NCBI RefSeq assembly: GCF_900104815.1
Contig: NZ_FNTD01000004.1
Location: forward strand, 6,943,001-7,007,000
From: Streptomyces misionensis
Lineage (GTDB): Bacteria; Actinomycetota; Actinomycetes; Streptomycetales; Streptomycetaceae
DNA: 64,000 nt
Direction of reading: 5' to 3'
The notes below the pieces were generated by a model, which saw only the letters and a program-made list of their open reading frames with translations, searched no databases and was not told the origin of the DNA. The stretch's first letter is position 1, and each line of letters starts with the position of its first letter. Made by a program: the position numbers and the translations under genes. This document shows, one piece after another, positions 17,797-27,244 of this stretch.

Positions 17797-18630
17797 ATGG
17801 GACGAGTGACCGCGCGGCGCCGAGTCCTGCGTATCCGGGAAGGTGTGTCCTCCTACCGGCCGGACACCCTGGCCGCCGAGGAACCGATGGAGATCCGGGT
17901 CGGTGGCCGTCCGCTCACCGTGACCATGCGCACCCCGGGCGACGACTTCGATCTCGCGACCGGATTCCTGGTGAGCGAAGGCGTGGTTCACGCCGCCGAC
18001 GACGTGGCCGCGATCCGCTACTGCGCGGGCGCCACATCCGACGCTGGCAACACCTACAACGTGGTGGACCTCGTCCTCGCACCGGGGGTGGCTGCCCCTG
18101 ACGCGTCGCTGGAGCGGAACTTCTACACGACGTCGTCGTGCGGGCTGTGCGGCAAGGCCGGCCTGGACGCGGTGCGCACCTCTGCCTCGTGGTCCGTCGC
18201 CGAGGACCCGCTGCGCATCGGACCGGAGGTGCTGACGGTGCTCCCCGACCGACTGCGGGCCGCCCAGCGGGTCTTCGACAGCACCGGCGGCCTCCACGCC
18301 GCCGGACTCTTCTCGGCCGACGGTGAATTGCTGTGCCTGCGCGAGGACGTCGGCCGGCACAACGCCGTGGACAAGGTCGTCGGCCATGCCCTGCGATCCG
18401 GGATGCTGCCGCTGCGCGGGACGGTGCTGATGGTGAGCGGACGGGCCTCTTTCGAACTGGTGCAGAAGGCGGCGATGGCCGCGATCCCCGTACTGGCGGC
18501 CGTCTCCGCCCCGTCCTCGCTGGCGGTGGACCTGGCCGCGGAAAGCGGGCTGACCCTGGTCGGCTTCCTGCGTGGCGCCTCGATGAACGTATACACCGGC
18601 ACCGAGCGCCTGGCGACAGTGCCCGTCTGA
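17797..18630 (+). CDS. fdhD: Formate dehydrogenase sulfurtransferase FdhD
   Basis: 277 residues, normal length. The CGLCG motif (Cys115 and Cys118) carries the persulfide that FdhD passes from a cysteine desulfurase to the molybdenum cofactor of formate dehydrogenases. Other family blocks are visible: EEPMEIRVGG near residue 30, FDLATGFLVSEG, and REDVGRHNAVDKV. The ATG at 17797 has GAGAGGAG just upstream. It sits between the Cys-type and the selenocysteine formate dehydrogenases and could serve both. Confidence 0.95.
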   Translation: MGRVTARRRVLRIREGVSSYRPDTLAAEEPMEIRVGGRPLTVTMRTPGDDFDLATGFLVSEGVVHAADDVAAIRYCAGATSDAGNTYNVVDLVLAPGVAAPDASLERNFYTTSSCGLCGKAGLDAVRTSASWSVAEDPLRIGPEVLTVLPDRLRAAQRVFDSTGGLHAAGLFSADGELLCLREDVGRHNAVDKVVGHALRSGMLPLRGTVLMVSGRASFELVQKAAMAAIPVLAAVSAPSSLAVDLAAESGLTLVGFLRGASMNVYTGTERLATVPV

Positions 18631-18804
18631 TCTGCCCTCGCCGTGACTGGCGACCGCAGGCCCTGCCTGGCTCGCGGCGTAGGCGGTCCTGAAAGGGCAC
18701 GGCCCCCACCTGGACCGCACGCCGCAACACAGCTGTGCGGTAACCCGGGGCACGCCGGGCAACCACGATTGGCTTTCGGATGAATTGTCCGGTAAACCCA
18801 TCAC

Positions 18805-19734
18805 GTGCTGTTTCGTCAACTCGAATACCTGGTGGCCCTCTCTCGCGAGCACCATTTCGCCCGAGCCGCCCAGTCCTGCTACGTCTCTCAGCCCGCCCTC
18901 TCCGAGGCGATCAGAAAGCTGGAGGACGAACTGGATGTGCCGTTGATCCGCCGCGGCCGCAAGTACGAGGGTCTCACGCCCGAGGGCGAACGCATCGTGA
19001 TGTGGGCGCAGCGGATCCTGGCCGATCGCGACGCCCTGAAGAACGAGGTGAGCGCGCTGCGCACCGGGCTCAGCGGCAGGATGCGGATCGGTGCGGTCCC
19101 GACCGCTTCCGGTGCCGTCTCCCTGCTGACCGGCCCGTTCTGCACCGCGCACCCACTGGTCACCGTGGAAGTCATGGCGGATCTCCGGTCGGAGGAAATT
19201 CTCCGGCAACTGCAGAATTTCGAGCTCGACGCCGGAATCACCTATCTACACAAGGACCTCTCCAAGAATTTCCGGGCGGTCCCGCTGTACGAGGAACGGT
19301 ATGTGCTGCTGACCACCACCGTGGACGGCCTCACCGATCCCACGACGGCGACGTGGACGGATGCCTCAAGGCTCCCGCTGTGCCTGTTGACCGGGTCCAT
19401 GCAAGGGCGTCAGGTCCTGGACGAGTTGTTCGCCGAGGCCGGGCTGCGGCCATCACCCCGCGTCGAGACCGATTCGGTGGCCGCACTGTTCGCCCATGTC
19501 AGGACGGGGCAGTGGGCGAGCATCGTGCCGCACACCTGGCTGCATGTCTTCGGTGTCCCGCACGGCATGCGGGCGGTACCACTGACCGAGCCCGCCCGGA
19601 CCGTGCCGGTCGGGCTGGTCGTCACCACTCGGGAGCCGGTCTCGGTCATGGCTCGCGCGCTGACGGAAATCGCCCGGCACACCGATGTCGCCGCCGACCT
19701 GGAAGGCCTCCCTGGGGACACCGGGCCGCGGTGA
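18805..19734 (+). CDS. LysR-family transcriptional regulator
   Basis: 309 residues from a GTG at 18805. The N-terminal winged helix (residues 1-65) includes HHFARAAQSCYVSQPALSEAIRKLE-type recognition sequence, followed by the linker helix and a LysR substrate-binding fold (about 90-295). It lies between fdhD and the formate dehydrogenase genes on the same strand. I infer it controls these genes and binds the mirror-image boxes at 14882 and 15017. The effector is unknown. Confidence 0.9.
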   Translation: MLFRQLEYLVALSREHHFARAAQSCYVSQPALSEAIRKLEDELDVPLIRRGRKYEGLTPEGERIVMWAQRILADRDALKNEVSALRTGLSGRMRIGAVPTASGAVSLLTGPFCTAHPLVTVEVMADLRSEEILRQLQNFELDAGITYLHKDLSKNFRAVPLYEERYVLLTTTVDGLTDPTTATWTDASRLPLCLLTGSMQGRQVLDELFAEAGLRPSPRVETDSVAALFAHVRTGQWASIVPHTWLHVFGVPHGMRAVPLTEPARTVPVGLVVTTREPVSVMARALTEIARHTDVAADLEGLPGDTGPR

Positions 19735-19783
19735 AGCCGACGGCGCGCGACGTGCCGCAGCGAGAACGGTCTTGTGGGTTCAC

Positions 19784-19895
19784 TCGTGCCGCCGCTGCGG
19801 TGCGCCTTGCGGTCCGGAGGAGATCGTCTTCACCTGCTCGGGCTCGGAGGCGAACAACCTTGCGCCGCGTGGCGTTGTTCGCCGTGCATATATCC
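19784..19895 (+). pseudogene. Cysteine desulfurase (class V aminotransferase) fragment
   Basis: A short in-frame stretch at about 19808-19875 reads GPEEIVFTCSGSEANNLA, which closely matches the conserved (P)xEIVFTSGxTEANNLA block of NifS/IscS-type cysteine desulfurases. Neither side continues the family: the pyridoxal-phosphate Lys and the catalytic Cys regions are absent. It is a fossil. IscS-type enzymes supply sulfur to FdhD, so a desulfurase gene was probably once part of this island. Confidence 0.55.
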
Positions 19896-20004
19896 ACCTG
19901 GAAGAGGCCTTGCCGGTCCTGGTCCGCGGCGCGCTGACTTGCGACGGGTCTTTGAGCCGGTAGCGTCGAACAGGCTGGGGGCCCATGCACGAAGGAGCAG
20001 GCGG

Positions 20005-23000
20005 ATGGGCGTGAAACGGTGGTTGGATCTGTGGCCCGTGTACCGGCAGATCACCGGTGCAGACTGGCTGGGCCGCGGCTTGGCGGTCCAGTCGAAGAGG
20101 TCGGCCCATCTCAAGCCCCGCACCGAGGAAGCCGACCGAGTAGTGCACTCGGTGTGCCCCTACTGCGCCGTGGGCTGCTCACAGAACGTCTTCGTCAAGG
20201 ACGAGAAGGTCATCCAGATCGAGGGCAACCCGAACAGCCCGGTCAACCGCGGCCGTCTGTGCCCCAAGGGATCCTGCAGCAAGCAGCTCGTCACCGGGCC
20301 GCAGCGTGAGGACAAGGTGCTCTACCGGGCTCCCTACGCGACCGAGTGGCAGCACCTGGACCTGGACACGGCCATGGACATGGTGGCCGACCGGGTCCTG
20401 GACGCCCGGCGCCGGGGCTGGCAGGACACCGACGAACAGGGCCGGCCACTGCGGCGCACCTTGGGTTTCGCGGGCCTGGGCGGCGCGGCGCTGGACAACG
20501 AGGAAAACTACCTGATCAAGAAGTTGTTCACCGCTCTGGGTGCCTTGCAGATCGAGAACCAGGCGCGTATTTGACACTCCGCCACCGTTCCCGGTCTGGG
20601 AACCTGTCTCGGACGTGGCGGCGCTACCAACTACCCGGAGGACCTGACCAATTCCGACTGCATCATCATCATGGGCTCGAACATGGCCGAAGCCCATCCC
20701 GTCGCGTTCCAGTGGGTCACCGAAGCCAAGGTGCGCGGCACCAAAGTGATCCACATCGACCCCCGCTTCACCCGCACCAGCGCCCATGCCGGCCAGCACG
20801 TGCGGATCAGGGTGGGATCCGACATCGCCTTCCTCGGCGGAGTGGTCAACTACATCCTCTCCAACGACCTGCACTTCAAGGAGTACGTGCAGGCGTACAC
20901 CAACGCCACGTTTCTGGTCAACGAGGAATTCCGGGACACCGAGGACCTGGACGGCCTGTTCAGCGGCTACGACCCGGAGACCGGTTCGTACGACAGCACC
21001 AGCTGGGCGTACGAGGTCGCCGAAGAGAGCGACGGACGGCAGGGCAGCACACTCCTCTCCGCAACCCCCGCACAGGCGGCCGGCGGTCACGAGTCGCCGC
21101 CGGGCCCGCCCGGACGAATCGCCACCGACCCCACCATGCAGCACCCGCGCTGTGTGCTCCAGGTACTCAAGCGGCACTACTCCCGGTACACGCCCGAGAT
21201 GGTCGAGCGGGTCTGCGGCATCACCCAGCAGCAGTTCCTCGACGTGTGCCGCACCTGGACCGAGAACTCGGGCCGCGAGCGCACCACCGCACTCGTCTAC
21301 AGCGTCGGCTGGACACAGCACAGCGTCGGCGCCCAGTACATCCGGGCCGGTGCCATCGTCCAGCTGCTGCTCGGCAACCTCGGGCGCCCCGGCAGCGGCA
21401 TCCTCGCCCTGCGCGGCCACGCCAGCATCCAGGGGTCCACGGACATCCCGACCCTGTACAACCTGCTGCCGGGCTACCTCCCGATGCCCAACGTCACCCA
21501 TGAGACCCTGGGCATGTTCCTGGACGACGTACGCCACGTCATGCGCAAGGGCTACTGGGACGCCGCCGACGCCTACATGATCTCCCTGCTCAAGGAGTAC
21601 TGGGGCGACGCGGCCACCCCGGAGAACGACTTCTGCTACGGCTACCTGCCACGCATCAACGACGACCACGGCACCTACCGCACGGCCATGGACATGCTCG
21701 AAGGCAAGGTGTACGGCTACTTCCTGGTGGGGCAGAACCCCGCGGTCGGCTCCGCACACGGAAGGCTGCAACGACTCGCCCTCGCCAAGCTGGAGTGGCT
21801 GGTCGTCCGCGACCTGGCGATGATCGAGAGCGCGACCGTCTGGAAGGACGCGCCGGAGATCGAGAGGGGCGAGATCTCCACCGAGACCTGTCCCACAGAG
21901 GTGTTCTTCTTTCCCGCTGCCTCGCACGTGGAGAAGGCCGGCACCTTCACGCAGACACAGCGCATGGTCCAGTGGCGTGACAAGGCCGTCGAACCCATCG
22001 GCGACCGCCGCTCCGACTTGTGGTTCTTCTACCACCTCGGCCGGATCCTCCGGGCGAAACTGGAGGGTTCGGAGGACGAGCGCGACCGTCCCGTCCTCGA
22101 CATGGCCTGGGACTACGAGATGGAGGAGGGGGACGAGCCGTCCGCCGAGGACGTCCTGCGCCACATCAACGGCATCGACCTGCGCACCGGCCGCACCGTG
22201 AGCAGCTACGAGGACCTCAAGGCCGACGGGACCACCGCGTGTGGCTGCTGGATTTACAGTGGCGTCTTCGCGAACGAGCACAATCACGCCCGGCGACGCA
22301 ACTCGCGCTTCGAGCACCCGATCTTGGACGGCCAGTGGGGGTGGGTGTGGCCGCTGAATCGGAGGATTCTCTACAACCGGGCGTCCGCGGACCCCGACGG
22401 ACGGCCGTGGAGCGACCGCAAAGCCCTCATCTGGTGGGACGAGGAACGCGGTGAGTGGGTCGGCGGCGACGACCCGGACTTCCAGCGGAACAAGCCGCCG
22501 CGCTACGAGCCTCCGCCGGACGCGGCCGGTCCAGAGGCGCTGACCGGCGACGACGCGTTCATCATGATGGGCGACGGGAAGGCAGCGCTGTTCACGCCGA
22601 CCGGTCTGGTGGACGGCCCCCTGCCCACTCACTACGAGCCGGAGGAGTCGGTCGTACGCAACCACCTCTACGGTCAGCAGTCCAACCCGACCCGGATGAT
22701 CTACAAGAAGACCTACAACCCCTACAACCCCTCGCCGCCTCAGGGGCACAGTGAGGTGTTCCCGTACGTGTTCACCGCCTCCCGGTACACCGAGCACCAT
22801 ACGGCCGGCGCGATGAGCCGCACGCTGCCCTACCTCTCGGAGCTGCAGCCCGGCCTGACCGTGGAGGTGTCGCCGGAGCTCGCCGCCGAGCGGGGCCTGC
22901 ACCACATGGGCTGGGCACACGTGATCACCAGCCGCACTGCGGTCGAGGCAAGGGTGGTCGTCACCGACCGGCTGGCGCCGCTGAACTTCGACGGCCGCAA

Positions 23001-23322
23001 GGTGCACCAGCTCTGGATGCCCTACCACTGGGGCAGCCGCGGGATCACCACGGGCGACGTGGTCAACGACCTGATCGGCGTGGTGCTCGACCCCAACGTG
23101 CTGATCCAGGAGAGCAAGGTGGTCACCTGCGACATTCAGCCCGGACGGCGCCCCCGCGGTCCCGAACTCCTGGAGTATGTCGAGGACTACCGGCGCCGCG
23201 CCGGGATCACCCTGGACACGGGCACCCACGAGTTGACGGTCGACGTTCCCGATTCGGGGACGGACGGGCATCCAGGTAACGGCCACGCTGCCGGCACGGA
23301 CGGGTCGGAGGGCTCCTCATGA
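20005..23322 (+). CDS. Formate dehydrogenase major subunit, selenocysteine-containing
   Basis: 1105 residues if the in-frame TGA at 20572-20574 is read as selenocysteine (Sec190). The frame is the same on both sides, and the local sequence QARI-Sec-HSATVPGL matches the active site of FdnG/FdoG-type enzymes. Four cluster cysteines are Cys51, Cys54, Cys58 and Cys86. A SECIS-type hairpin follows the TGA. GAAGGAG lies 7 bases before the ATG. Length compares with ~1015 in E. coli FdnG. It oxidises formate to CO2 and passes electrons to the beta subunit. There is no twin-arginine signal, so the catalytic subunit is probably cytoplasmic, unlike E. coli FDH-N. Selenocysteine machinery (selABCD) is not in the window and must be elsewhere. 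Automatic annotation would split this gene in two. Confidence 0.93.
20572..20603 (+). promoter_or_regulatory. UGA(Sec) codon plus bacterial SECIS hairpin
   Basis: TGA at 20572-20574 is followed after 12 bases by a perfect 6-bp stem, GTTCCC (20587-20592) and GGGAAC (20598-20603), closing a GGTCT loop. The size, the distance and the G-G-U apical loop match the SelB-binding minihelix of E. coli fdhF. This hairpin directs selenocysteine insertion instead of termination. Confidence 0.88.
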
Positions 23323-24353
23323 CCGAGACGAGAAAGAACGAGAACAGCTTCTTCGGCCCGCTGGAGGACCCCGCCGGGGACGCCGGTTACCCCGAGGACC
23401 ACCCGCCCAGGATGGGTTTCTTCACCGACACCTCCGTCTGTATCGGCTGCAAGGCATGCGAGGTGGCCTGCAAGGAGTGGAACGGCGTACCGGCCGACGG
23501 ATTCGACCTGCTGGGTATGTCCTACGACAACACCGGCTCGCTCGGTGCCAGCAGCTGGCGGCACGTCGCCTTCATCGAACAGGATCTGCAGCTCGGTACG
23601 CAGGACGCCGGTCTGCAGGGTCTGCCCACCGGGCCCTCCGGCACCGGGCCGGCGGCCGAGGTCGTCGCCGGGGCGATCCGCAAGGGCCACCGGGCCGGCG
23701 GCGAACTGGGCACCGAGCCAGTGCACCTGGGCTTCCCCGGCTTCGGACTGCCCGGCGCCGCGAGCGGCGCGGAGACCCGCACCGATTTCCGCTGGCTGAT
23801 GTCCTCGGATGTGTGCAAGCACTGCACCCACGCGGCCTGCCTCGACGTCTGCCCGACCGGCGCGCTCTTCCGTACCGAGTTCGGCACCGTCGTGGTCCAG
23901 CCCGACATCTGCAACGGCTGTGCCTACTGCGTCTCCGCCTGCCCCTACGGCGTCATCGACCGGCGCCCCGACGACGGCCGGGCCTGGAAGTGCACCCTGT
24001 GCTATGACCGGCTCAAGGGCGGTCTGGAGCCGGCCTGTGCCAAGGCCTGCCCGACCGACTCCATCCAGTTCGGCGTGCTCGACGAACTGCGGGAGCGCGC
24101 GGACCGCCGCCTGGAGCAACTACACGAGGCGGGTGTGGCCTCCGCTCAGCTGTACGGTCGTGACCCCGAGGACGGGGTCGGCGGCGATGGCGCCTTCTTC
24201 CTGCTCCTCGACGAGCCAGAGGTCTACGGGCTGCCGCCGGACCCGATCGTCACCACCCGGGACGTGGGGTCCATGTGGAAGCACGCGGGCGTGGCCGCCG
24301 GGCTCATGGTGGCCTCGGCCGCTGTCGTGTTCGTCAAGGGAGGCCGTAGATGA
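23319..24353 (+). CDS. Formate dehydrogenase iron-sulfur (beta) subunit
   Basis: 344 residues; the ATG overlaps the alpha-subunit stop by 4 nt. Four [4Fe-4S] motifs are present: CIGCKACEVACKEW, CKHCTHAACLDVCPTG, CNGCAYCVSACPYG and CTLCYDR with a later CAKACPT. An insertion of roughly 70 residues lies between the first and second motifs. A single hydrophobic segment near the C-terminus (GVAAGLMVASAAVVFVKGG) is a membrane anchor as in FdnH/FdoH. It relays electrons from the selenoenzyme to the membrane subunit. Confidence 0.93.
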   Translation: MTETRKNENSFFGPLEDPAGDAGYPEDHPPRMGFFTDTSVCIGCKACEVACKEWNGVPADGFDLLGMSYDNTGSLGASSWRHVAFIEQDLQLGTQDAGLQGLPTGPSGTGPAAEVVAGAIRKGHRAGGELGTEPVHLGFPGFGLPGAASGAETRTDFRWLMSSDVCKHCTHAACLDVCPTGALFRTEFGTVVVQPDICNGCAYCVSACPYGVIDRRPDDGRAWKCTLCYDRLKGGLEPACAKACPTDSIQFGVLDELRERADRRLEQLHEAGVASAQLYGRDPEDGVGGDGAFFLLLDEPEVYGLPPDPIVTTRDVGSMWKHAGVAAGLMVASAAVVFVKGGRR

Positions 24354-25468
24354 CCAGGGGCGAACGGGCGCGCCACGAGCCGCAGGACGAAGCGGGAGCC
24401 GCCGACTCCACGGGCACGTCCTCCGCGGGCGGCAGCAGCGGCAAGAAGCGGAAAAAGGGCCACAAGGGCGGCGAGGGAAAGGAGTCGGTGGTCCCTCCCG
24501 CGGAGTTCAAGTCGTACTACGGACGCCCGGTGCTCAAACCTCCGCTCTGGGAGTGGAAGGTCCCCGCCTATCTCCTCTCCGGTGGACTCTCGGCCGGCGC
24601 CGCCCTGCTGGCGGCGGGCGCCGACCTGACCGATCGGCCGCAGCTGTGCCGGTCCTGCCGTATCGGCGGTTTCGGGGCGCTGCTCGCCAGCAGCTACTTC
24701 CTCATCGGCGACCTGGGCCGCCCCCTGCGCTTCCACCACATGATGCGGGTGGCGAAGCCGACTTCCCCGATGTCGATGGGCACCTGGATCCTGATGTTCT
24801 ACAGCCCGGGCAGCTCGCTGGCCGGAATGGTCGAACTTCTGCCGAAGCCATGGCGCACCCAAGGCTCCCTCGGCACCACCCTGAAATGGGTGGCCCGGCT
24901 GAGCGGCATCTCCGCGGCCGTGTTCGCCCCCGCGCTCGCCTCCTACACGGCCGTTCTCCTCGCCGACACCGCGGTGCCCGCCTGGCACGAGGCCTACCGT
25001 GAACTGCCGTTCGTCTTCGCGGGCTCCGCCGTCGCCAGCGGTGCGGGTCTGGCGATGGTCTGCTCGCCGGTGTCGGAGGCGGGTCCGGCCCGGCGGCTGG
25101 CTCTCCTCGGCGCCGCGATCGAGATCGCGGCGGCCCACCGCATCGACCACAAGCCGACGTTCGAGACGTCGACGTACACGCATGGTGAGCCGCACAGGCT
25201 GCGCAAGATCTCGGAGTACCTCACCATCGGTGGCGCGGTCGCCGCGCTCACCTTCGCCCGGCGCAGCCGCGTCGTCGCCGCGCTCGGCGGCCTGGCGCTC
25301 CTCGCGGGCAGCGGGTTCCAGCGCTTCGGGACCTTCGAGGCCGGCGTGGAGTCCACGAAGGATCCGATCTACGTGGTGAAGCCGCAGCGCGCACGCCTCG
25401 AGGCTCGTCGCAGGGAGCAGGAGGAACAGGAGGAGCGGGACAAGAAGCAGGGGCAGGCCAGGCACTGA
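24350..25468 (+). CDS. NrfD/PsrC-type membrane subunit of formate dehydrogenase
   Basis: 372 residues; the ATG overlaps the beta-subunit stop by 4 nt. After a ~65-residue charged, low-complexity N-terminus come hydrophobic helices in the NrfD/PsrC pattern (including FLIGDLGRPLRFHHM), and then a charged C-terminal tail rich in Glu, Gln, Lys and Arg. This replaces the cytochrome-b gamma subunit of E. coli FDH-N and should link the enzyme to the quinone pool without haem. Third gene of the operon. Confidence 0.88.
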   Translation: MTRGERARHEPQDEAGAADSTGTSSAGGSSGKKRKKGHKGGEGKESVVPPAEFKSYYGRPVLKPPLWEWKVPAYLLSGGLSAGAALLAAGADLTDRPQLCRSCRIGGFGALLASSYFLIGDLGRPLRFHHMMRVAKPTSPMSMGTWILMFYSPGSSLAGMVELLPKPWRTQGSLGTTLKWVARLSGISAAVFAPALASYTAVLLADTAVPAWHEAYRELPFVFAGSAVASGAGLAMVCSPVSEAGPARRLALLGAAIEIAAAHRIDHKPTFETSTYTHGEPHRLRKISEYLTIGGAVAALTFARRSRVVAALGGLALLAGSGFQRFGTFEAGVESTKDPIYVVKPQRARLEARRREQEEQEERDKKQGQARH

Positions 25469-25480
25469 CTTCGTCCTGGC

Positions 25481-25501
25481 ACACGCCCGGCTGACGGGTG
25501 T
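25481..25501 (+). terminator. Possible terminator after the formate dehydrogenase operon
   Basis: ACACGCCCG and CGGGTGT can pair around a 5-base loop with one bulged G, 13 bases after the NrfD stop. There is no U-run, as is common in Streptomyces. Weak support. Confidence 0.35.
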
Positions 25502-25696
25502 ACCGGCCACGCACACACCTCCGGTGTGGCGCGGATACCAGGGGCGCTGACCGACGTAACCCGGCGAGGATTTCAGTCGGTGGCTCCTCCTTGCCGACGC
25601 CCAGACCTCCGGTGGCCTCCTCCTCGCCGGTCAGGCGTGGCCGCACGCGCGGCTGCTGACTCTGGTGACCAAAATCGTGGAAAACCGCAGGTCCTA

Positions 25697-26057
25697 AGGG
25701 CTGTCCCGCAATCGATCTTTGAGCGCGTCCGCGGTCGCCGGGTTCGCGCTGCGCGGGTGGTCTACACGGGCTGTAGGAGGTGGTGCAGGCGGGCGATGCC
25801 GAGCATCGCGGTGTGGACGCCGTTGCCCTTCAGGCTGCAGTCGCGGAGGATCTTCCAGGTCTTCATGCGCGCGAAGACGTGCTCAACGCGGGCACGGACC
25901 TGCTTGTGGGAGTGGTTGTGCTCTTGCTTCCAGTCGCACATTCGTTGCTATTGCCCGGCGCGGGCCGGCCGACGGCGACGACCAAGCGGGAGTCGGCGTC
26001 GATGACCACCTGGTGGTTGGTCGAGTAGCGATACGGGACGCACCACTGGGGGGCGGG
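25697..26057 (-). pseudogene. IS5-type transposase remnant
   Basis: On the minus strand, about 26050-25940 reads VPYRYSTNHQVVIDADSRLVV, and 25935-25762 in another frame reads a typical IS5-group C-terminus (KQVRARVEHVFARMKTWKIL, then IARLHHLLQPV and stop). About 60 residues between the two parts are missing and the frame changes. AGGGCTGTCCCGC at 25697-25709 looks like the terminal inverted repeat on the transposase C-terminal side; no partner repeat was found. Non-functional. Confidence 0.75.
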
Positions 26058-26058
26058 G

Positions 26059-26493
26059 TCAACCGGGCACCCGCGCTACCGTCAGCCCCTCACCGTCGTG
26101 CCGCTCAACCAGGACCGCGCTGCCGGCGAGGTAGATCCAGCAGTTGGGACGGACGTCTTCGACCACCTCGGCGTGGTCCGCGATCAGAGAGGCCTCCAGC
26201 GCCACCGACGGCACCGCAAGGTTGTCCCAGAAGACGATCGCGAGTTCGCCCGGCTCGGCATGCGCAAGAACAGTCCTGCGCAGCTGCCCGCCATCGAATG
26301 CGTCGCACCGGTCGATCACCTCATGCCCACGCCAGTCCAGCCGGACCGACCCCGCCGCTCCGAAGCGGTCCAGACTCATGGCGGCAAACGATCGGTCCTC
26401 CTGATACGAGAGCACCATCACGGAGTCGCCGACGGCCTCCAGGAGAGCCGCGATCGCCCCCCGCTGTGTCCCGTACATCTCGCTGGCGCCCAC
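26059..26493 (-). CDS. Hypothetical protein downstream of an RHS fragment (immunity candidate)
   Basis: About 144 residues from a GTG at 26493 with AGGAG close upstream; the ATG at 26478 is an alternative. It is acidic and soluble-looking, with no membrane segment or motif I recognise. It lies directly downstream, same strand, of an RHS-repeat fragment. In polymorphic-toxin loci that position is commonly held by an immunity gene, so this is a guess from context only. Low confidence on function, moderate on being a gene. Confidence 0.55.
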   Translation of the reverse strand: MGASEMYGTQRGAIAALLEAVGDSVMVLSYQEDRSFAAMSLDRFGAAGSVRLDWRGHEVIDRCDAFDGGQLRRTVLAHAEPGELAIVFWDNLAVPSVALEASLIADHAEVVEDVRPNCWIYLAGSAVLVERHDGEGLTVARVPG

Positions 26494-26520
26494 GCTGCTC
26501 CTACCGTTCCCTCTGCACCT

Positions 26521-26541
26521 GAACGGCACCGGGTACCGTTC
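26521..26541. repeat. Small inverted repeat between the RHS fragment and the hypothetical gene
   Basis: GAACGG and CCGTTC pair around a 9-base loop (26521-26526 with 26536-26541). It could be a weak terminator for the RHS fragment or part of the promoter for the gene at 26493. No T-run. Confidence 0.3.
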
Positions 26542-26603
26542 AACGCGCCCCACGCCCCCGGCCGTCTTGCGCGGATCCTCATCAGCTCCGGGGCGGACCG
26601 GTC

Positions 26604-26846
26604 TCAGAGCTCCCACCAGAGGTCGATGTTCGGGTGGACTCTCTCGCGCAGACAGCTTAAGCCGCGGCGGCGCAGGGCCGAGTCGAGGGTCCAGGTCTGG
26701 CGCTGGTCGCCGGCGGTCTGCTGCTGGACGAGGTCGTTGGTGTAGTAGCCGATGGCGGTGCCGGGCAGGGCGGTGGTGCGGCCGAAGGTGTTGTACGTGT
26801 AGCCGCTGTTCACCAGCCGGTCGGCGGTGTCGTAGGTGTTGGTGGG
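26604..26846 (-). pseudogene. RHS-repeat protein fragment
   Basis: About 80 codons with typical RHS/YD sequence: TYDTADRLVNSGYTYNTFGR, then YYTNDLVQQQTAGD and TWTLDSALR. The end diverges from the family and stops soon after. It has no start of its own. It corresponds to the segment that appears to be missing from the larger RHS gene at 30475-31647, where the text jumps from a TTSGAT block straight to GTLTRNVDGLDG. Its 5' end abuts the composite IS structure. Confidence 0.7.
26835..26843. repeat. Left copy of the 9-bp direct repeat flanking the composite element
   Basis: GGTGTTGGT at 26835-26843 is repeated at 30062-30070, directly outside the two inverted IS ends. ISL3-family elements make target duplications of about 8 bp, so this is the target-site duplication of the whole 26844-30061 unit. 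Confidence 0.7.
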
Positions 26847-27165
26847 TCTTCGAAGTTAGGCGGGGTGGAGGTGTCCGCGGGCCCGGCGGGTGGTGACGCA
26901 GCGTGTGCGTAGGCGTTGGTTGGCGGGGTTGCGGAAGCCGTGGGCGGCGCGGGCGACAAGCTTGATCACACGGTTGATGCCTTCGCTTTTGGCGTTGCTG
27001 TGTCCGGTGGCGATGAATGCGGCGATCTCGGGCCACCAGCGGTCCACCGTGACGGCCAGTTGGCGGACTTCGGGGATCTCGGAGTCCGCGCACCAGGTCA
27101 GGAACTTGAACCGCAGGTGGCCGATGCGGTGGCGGTCGACGCCCGCACGCAGCGCAGCATGGTGA
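26844..27165 (-). pseudogene. ISL3-family transposase, C-terminal remnant (copy 1)
   Basis: On the minus strand about 95 codons match the C-terminus of the transposase at 28738-30049 (HRIGHLRFKFLTWCADSEIP, DRWWPEIAAFIATGHSNAKS, RVIKLVARAAHGFRNPANQ). Here the segment EVRQLAVTVDRWW is in frame, which shows that copy 2 has a 2-nt deletion there. The N-terminal three quarters are absent; homology fades at about 27150-27165 where phage sequence begins. Confidence 0.75.
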
Positions 27166-27244
27166 CCCGGAAGAAGAAGTCCGGGTACGCGCGGCACGCC
27201 TTCGCCCACATGCTGCACGTCATGCTGCGGATCGACGCCGGAGG

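Noticed and set aside
17560-18804. A selC (tRNA-Sec) gene in the gaps around fdhD
   Set aside because: I looked for a long acceptor stem and a GGTTCRA T-arm in 17560-17796 and 18631-18804 and found neither.
20572-20574. Reading the TGA as a nonsense mutation making the formate dehydrogenase a pseudogene
   Set aside because: The frame is unchanged, the site is exactly where selenocysteine occurs in this family, and a SECIS hairpin follows.
20179-23286. A 1035-codon open frame on the minus strand opposite the formate dehydrogenase gene
   Set aside because: It is the mirror of a high-GC coding region, lacks a ribosome site and has biased composition without any domain; the plus strand carries clear enzyme motifs.
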